Below, one piece after another: positions 58,997 through 64,000 of a stretch of DNA of 64,000 nucleotides. Below the pieces are notes generated by a model that had not been told where the DNA came from, searched no databases, and saw nothing but the letters and a program-made list of their open reading frames with translations. The translations under genes and the position numbers were made by a program. The stretch is from Amaurobius ferox. Its lineage: Eukaryota > Arthropoda > Arachnida > Araneae > Amaurobiidae. The DNA is taken from positions 79,223,801 through 79,287,800 of the forward strand of contig OX578144.1 in NCBI GenBank assembly GCA_951213105.1, read 5' to 3'. Each line of letters begins with the position of its first letter. The stretch's first letter is position 1.

Positions 58997-60293
58997 CAAG
59001 AAAGATCAATCATGCTTAAATCATTGATTATGAAACACTTTCCAACTTCAATGCAATTTTATTTAAACAAGTCTAAAATGCAATACATTCCTCTGTAATA
59101 TTTTAAAACTTTTCATAATACTACATTAATTTATTACATTTGAAAACTTTAACCTTCATCGAAAAAAATGAACTTCATTCAAATGACGGCATTGAAATAT
59201 CAATTGCCTGGTTTAAACATCTCTAAACTCCGATACATTCCTCGGTAATATTTTTAAAACTATCATAATACTACGATAATTTATTATATTTAAAAACTTC
59301 ATCGAAAACAACTGAAATTCATTCAAATGACGTCATGGAAAAAATAATACGCCGAGATCTCTCTATAAAAAAAAGCATTGCATTCATAACTTTTTCCCAT
59401 TCATTTCATTCATCACAATACTATAATAATTTATTTTATTTAAAATTAAGACCACGGAGTAATTAAACTCTATGCTTAAAACTTCATCGAAAATAATCGT
59501 CCTTCTCTTTGTAAAATCAATGAATATTTCATTCATATCAGCTGTGCAGACTCCATGGGCTAAATAATTTTGTGTTAAAGAAATACAGCAATTCTAATAC
59601 AACTCATTGTACATATTTTGCTGTTTACATTTTACATAAGTGAAAAATAGGCTTCGTTGTAGAAATAAACAAATTTGGATGATCATTTAAACTCAAATAT
59701 ATTGTAATTGCGTTGTTTCAGTATGTAGATGCACAGAATTTAAGCAAAAATAAAGTGGTTTTAGGACGGATACAACACTCAATATGCATTAAAAAGAACT
59801 TAAAAAATCACGATTTTGAGACAAGATGGATTCCATATATCATTTTCAAGTGGGTCATGTGATCTTTTCAAATCATGGTCACGTGATCGCTTCATATAAG
59901 AGGTGTAATTATTATTTTAATTTTTATTTGAAAAACTACTGAATATATTTCGCTGAATTTTTTTTTATATATTTTATGGAACAATTTGAATATTACCTAA
60001 AATTTTCGAAGCAATTTGTGAATTTTAAATCCGCTTAAAAATGTTTGAAGGATTAGGTCCCATAGGTCTCAAATGTATTTCATTTTTTCAACCCGGGTTC
60101 AATCCAAAACTAATTGGGTGATATTATTCATTTATATTCCCATAGGTCCTACAGACCATCTGAATAACATACTAAAATTTCATTCTGATTAAGTCATTTT
60201 TACGGCAGTTATCGTGCTAACGGACAGACAGACAGACAGACAGACAGAATGAACAGAGTCATAAACACTTTTCAATTTTGTTGTAAAGTGTTA
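58997..60293 (-). mobile_element. F3 repeat inserted in F1, full length
   Basis: Complement of 41655-42950 over the full length, with the same two ends (ACAAGAAAGATCAATCATGC at left, TTTTGTTGTAAAGTGTTAAA at right). The F1 host can be read across the gap from other copies, and no duplicated target beyond an A or two is visible. This suits a Helitron-type insertion more than a cut-and-paste one. Confidence 0.82.
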
Positions 60294-60385
60294 AAAATGA
60301 CACTAAATCAATGAAAATGACGACTTATTGTAGAAAATTCAATATCTTAGAAAGAATATAAATAGCTACTGTAAGAATAACATTT
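60294..60385 (-). mobile_element. F1 repeat, distal part
   Basis: AATGACACTAAATCAATGAA, AATGACGACTTATTG, AAATTCAATATCTTAGAAAG continue F1 exactly where 58996 left off. Confidence 0.8.
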
Positions 60386-60387
60386 TT

Positions 60388-60950
60388 TTAACACTTTACA
60401 ACAAAGGTGTTTATGACTTTGTTCATTCTGTCTGTCCGTCCGTCCGTCCGTTAGCATGATAACTACCATAAAAATGACTTAATCAAAATAAAATTTTAGT
60501 ATGTTGTTCAGACGGTCTGTAGGACCTTTGGGAATATAAATGAATAATATCACACAATTAGTTTTGGATTGAACTCCTGTTGAAAAAATAAAATACATTG
60601 AACCCTATGGGACCTAATTTTTCAAACATTTTTTAAGCGGATTTAAAATTCATAAATTGCTTCGAAAATTTTAGGTAATATTCAAATTATTCCATAAAAT
60701 ATATACAAAAAATTTCAGCAAAATATATTCAGTAGTTTTTTAAATAAAAATTAAAATAATAATTACACCTCTTATATGAAGCGATCACATGACCATGATA
60801 TGAAAAGATCAGGTGACCCACTTCAAAATAAAATATGGCATCCATCTTGTCTCAAAATCGTGATTTTTAAAGTTCTTTTTAATTCATATTGAGTGTTGTA
60901 TGCGTCGTAAAACCGCTTTATTTTTGCTTAAAATCTGTGCATCTACTCAA
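60388..60950 (+). mobile_element. F3 repeat, truncated
   Basis: Starts at the F3 hairpin (ACACTTTACAACAAAGGTGT, partly deleted), has (GTCC/GTCT)n, GTATGTTGTTCAGACGGTCT, and stops after AAATCTGTGCATCTAC. Oriented against the neighbouring full copy, so the two F3 hairpin ends face each other across 90 bp. Confidence 0.8.
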
Positions 60951-62392
60951 TCAATCTCATCCCCCGGATCGAAAACTTTAACAATACCACTCCGGCAGAA
61001 AATTTCGTAAATGACGTCTTGTCCGTTCTTATAAGCGATTAAGATGTATAACTTATATATTGAGAACTATTACTAAAAAGAAATGTAGGCTTATTTATGT
61101 ATTCACTGAAATGTATTTTGTACAAGGTCTTTAACCTAAGCCCATAAATATGTTCTTCTGCAGTGTCTTAGCAAAGTCTCTACAGCCCGTGATGACTGCC
61201 CCAGGCGTCAGGAAAAGGCTTGCTATATGAAAAAGATTGCTGTCCATAGTGCATTTAATATACATTTAGAGGCTTTAATTCAATCTAAGGACACTTTGTC
61301 TTTACTTTTTGTCCGATGTCCCAAATTATCACCCCTTGCCCCTATTTCTCCGCAAACTCCTTTGGTCTTATTTGCCACTTTTACGAAAAATCATTTACAG
61401 AGGAAAAATAATTTTTTTTTTTCAAAATTCTTCTAGTTTTGTTTCTAAATGTTATTACAGAAATATTTAAAACATATTATTTCTAGCTTCTGTCCGCATT
61501 CCATGCAGTCATGCTAAAAGTGAAATTGCGTGGAAATCATTCATCGCCCACAGCTAGTCAGATTCTTGGTTACTATGCTCTCCCCTTTTTCACTGTAACC
61601 GGTTTCTTTTGGGCTGATCCATCTCCACATCAAGAAAAACAAAATGCGCTAGGGAAATGGGACATGATACTTTTACTTTTCTTGCTGATACACACGCACT
61701 GTTCCCGGATAATTTTTATTTTAACCTACCCGTTGGGTTGGTTAAGTTTAAACGGTGTTAGTAAGCCTTTTGTTTTCCCGTGCTGCCTCAGATTGGTTTG
61801 GTTAGCCTTGAGATGTCAATCATGGAGGACCTTCCTACCGTGAGACCTTGTGATAGATAGCCATGAGTAATAGCCTGTGTTGACGTATGAAATACACACA
61901 TTCCATGATAATGAATATTGAAAATGGCATAATTTGTTATAACGAATTCTAAATCACAGTAGAAAGACTTGAATGTTTTACACCGATAATCGCAAACGAC
62001 ACCGATAATCGCAAACGACGATGAGTAGCGTTCCAAAATTTAGAATCATGCTCAAACTTTTGTAAATTTCACATTTACTGCACGGTTCCGACTGCGTAAA
62101 ATTACTACAGTGACAACATTTTTGCCAGTGCAGTTAATGGCTATTAGGTTCCAATGATTTATAAAAATAAACGAAACCGATCCACTGATGCAGATTGTTG
62201 CACTGAGAGCACAATTCCTAGTTATAGAATACTGAAAACTGTACCTGGTGTTTCCCGGAATTTAAAGCAGGAATTAATATAATTAATCCATTACATTTTT
62301 CGTACGGCTTAGTCGCCCACTGCGCGAGCACACGTTTAAATAACAAAACACACGCGAAAACATGCTCGCCCTAAATTAGCACCTAATCACAC
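60951..62392. other. Stretch without recognised gene or repeat
   Basis: A 110-codon plus frame (61511-61843) is tryptophan- and leucine-rich with no domain. I see no promoter or splice support. Confidence 0.4.
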
Positions 62393-62794
62393 CTTATACA
62401 TCCGCGCAAGGCAGGGACAAAAAGCGTATTTAGGGCGTAATACATAGTCCCATTAGGGAGTAGCATTCGATATGTCTAGCGAAGAGACCAAAGCGTATTA
62501 CGTACCCGAGCTGCGATCTAAGGTGTTGTTGTTGAAACCCAGACCGTCCGACCTACCAGAAAGGTGTAAGGTAACTGTTTGGACGGTCAGCACTTCCCGA
62601 CCGTCCAAACAGTTGCCTTACACCTTTCTGGTAGGCCGGACGGTCTGGGTTTCAACAACAACACCTTAGACCGCAGCTCGGGTACGTAATACGCTTTGGT
62701 CTCTTCGCTAGACATATCGAATGCTACTCCCTAATGGGACTATGTATTACGCCCTAAGTACGCTTTTTGTCCCTGCCCTGCGCGGATGTATAAG
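62393..62794. repeat. 402-bp near-perfect palindrome holding a SINE tail in each arm
   Basis: Arms of 196 bp, 10-bp spacer (62589-62598), no indels and five mismatches. Each arm contains a SINE tail (complement GACCGTCCGACCTACCAGAA left; TTCTGGTAGGCCGGACGG right) with the (CAA)n end outward. Outside the tail are about 125 bp (GCGTATTACGTACCCGAGCT, GTCTAGCGAAGAGACC, GTAATACATAGTCCC) found only here. All five differences are transitions, with A/T in the left arm and G/C in the right in the same orientation. Confidence 0.92.
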
Positions 62795-62945
62795 CTTTTT
62801 TTAATACTCCCAGAATAAACTCTTGTTATACCCTAAATCAGCTCTTTTGATACCCCTTAAATAAGGACCTTTTAATTCGCCCCAAATACGTTGTTCACAC
62901 ATCTGTGTGAGCATAATACGCTTTAAATATGCTCTTTTGATATAC
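62795..62945. other. Short stretch with degenerate internal repeats
   Basis: ATATGCTCTTTTGATATACC and TCAGCTCTTTTGATACCCCT are related words about 50 bp apart. No gene. Confidence 0.5.
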
Positions 62946-63592
62946 CTTATATTAGGCTCCGTTGTAGAAATAATCAAAGTTTGATGATTATTTAAACTCA
63001 AATATATTGTAATTGCGTTGTTTCAGAACATGGATGCACAGAAATTAAGCAGAAATAAAGCGGTTTTAGGACGGATACAACACCAAATATAAATTAAAAA
63101 GAACTTTGAAAATCACGATTTTGACAGAAGATGGATCCCATATTTTATTTTGAAGTGGGCCACGTGATTTTTTCATACAATGGTCACGTGATCTCTTCAT
63201 ATAATGGGTGTAATTATTATTTTAATTTTTATTTAAAAAACTACTGACTATATTGAATTTTTTTTATATATATTTTATGTGATAATTTGAATATTTCTTA
63301 AAACTTTCGAAGCAATTTGTGAATTTAAAATTTGTTTAAAAAATGTTTGAAAAATTAGGTCCCATAGGGTTCGATGTATTTCATTTTTTCAACCCGGGTT
63401 CAATCCAAAACTAATTGGGCGATATTATTCATTTATATTCCCATAGGTCCCACAGAACGTCTGAACAACATACTAAAATTTCATTTTGATAAAGTCATTT
63501 TTACGGCAGTTATCGTGCTAACGGACAGACAGAGTGAACAAAGTCATAAACACTTTTCAACTATGTTGTAAAGTGTTAAAAAAATGTTGGAT
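62946..63592 (-). mobile_element. F3 repeat, truncated
   Basis: Complement of the F3 half with the hairpin: GGCTCCGTTGTAGAAATAAT, GGTCACGTGATCTCTTCATA, TCAACCCGGGTTCAATCC, TTTACGGCAGTTATCGTGCT, ending ACTATGTTGTAAAGTGTTAA. Same truncation side as 55790 and 60388. Confidence 0.8.
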
Positions 63593-64000
63593 TTTGATAC
63601 TTCACAGTGTCTGAAATGTTTAACCCGTATTCAAGACTCAATAAACATTTTTACAACTAATAAAACATTTATTGCTTTCGAAAGTAATTTTTTTTCATAG
63701 TGTGGAAATGTTTTACAATAACACTTCAGTCTTGGCGATTAAAATAAAGCTGAAAATTCGCTATGAGTTGTGTCGACAAGCTTGACAAATGCAAAAGGTC
63801 TTTTAAAAATCATTCTAGGACAATCTCTAACCAATTTTAAAGTGTAAATTGTATGACAGAAATGGGAAATATATTCTGCGTTATGTTTGAAACGTTTTGT
63901 GTGTGTTATTTTTTACTTCCTTTGTAAAATGTGAAAGAATCCAAAAATGTATTCAATCTGGTCTCCATAACTGTTGGGTAACCTGGTCGCCAATAACCAT
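63593..64000. other. Non-coding stretch to window end
   Basis: Nothing recognised. Confidence 0.5.

Overview
This window looks like non-coding, repeat-dominated nuclear DNA of an arthropod, most likely an arachnid and perhaps a spider. It is AT-rich, with long (TA)n tracts and unusually many poly-G/poly-C runs. It has no operons, no bacterial gene density and no long open frame. The taxon is an inference from transposon types (a DUF4817-type Tc1-like transposase, mariner DD34D, piggyBac, 5S-headed SINEs) and was not tested by any search. I found no convincing intact host gene. The only protein traces I trust are broken transposases: piggyBac near 45.5 kb, Tc1-like near 48 kb, mariner near 49.5 kb, a duplicated mariner-type N-terminus near 53 kb, and perhaps a pogo/Tigger end near 38.6 kb. 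One short minus-strand frame near 12.2 kb is a weak exon candidate.

Layout. At 0-1.2 kb lies a repeat of family F1 with a 5S-headed SINE in its terminal hairpin. At 2.1-3.9 kb are two inverted copies of one repeat around a tRNA-type SINE. At 5.2-6.0 kb a TTAA-flanked element sits inside a larger TTAA-flanked element. At 6.45-6.64 kb is a repeat end with a hammerhead-ribozyme-like core, followed by a SINE body. At 10.7-11.2 kb a second SINE is inserted in F1. At 15.0-15.35 kb is a field of GTGAC/CRE-like motifs. At 16.7-19.6 kb three F2 units lie head to tail. At 21.3-21.7 kb is the most complete 5S-SINE. At 28.3-31.2 kb is an F1 cluster (two tandem, one inverted). At 32.4-33.3 kb a SINE sits in a minisatellite. 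At 38-40.5 kb are a pogo-like remnant and a foldback element. At 41.6-42.95 kb is F3. At 45.3-50.4 kb are piggyBac, a ribozyme-bearing palindrome, a Tc1-like element and mariner, the last two inserted in family F4. At 52.3-55.2 kb are further MITEs. At 55.4-63.6 kb F1, F2 and F3 are nested, next to a 402-bp near-perfect palindrome.

The recurring theme is a set of mostly non-autonomous elements that insert into each other. Families F1-F4 differ in sequence but share one order of parts: an end hairpin, a GAATTCGAGTTTTCGACGG-like lead, a TG/GTCT microsatellite and a GAATGGACCG...AAATTTGGTA-like box. F1 and F2 also share a far-end hairpin around ATGTG-GGCAG-CACAT. I infer a Helentron/DINE-1-like (HINE) superfamily. 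A separate SINE system joins a 5S rRNA head or a tRNA head to one shared central domain with several different tails, and three of its insertions fall within about 20 bp of the F1 end. These two systems, the hammerhead motif and the large palindrome are the parts most worth following up.
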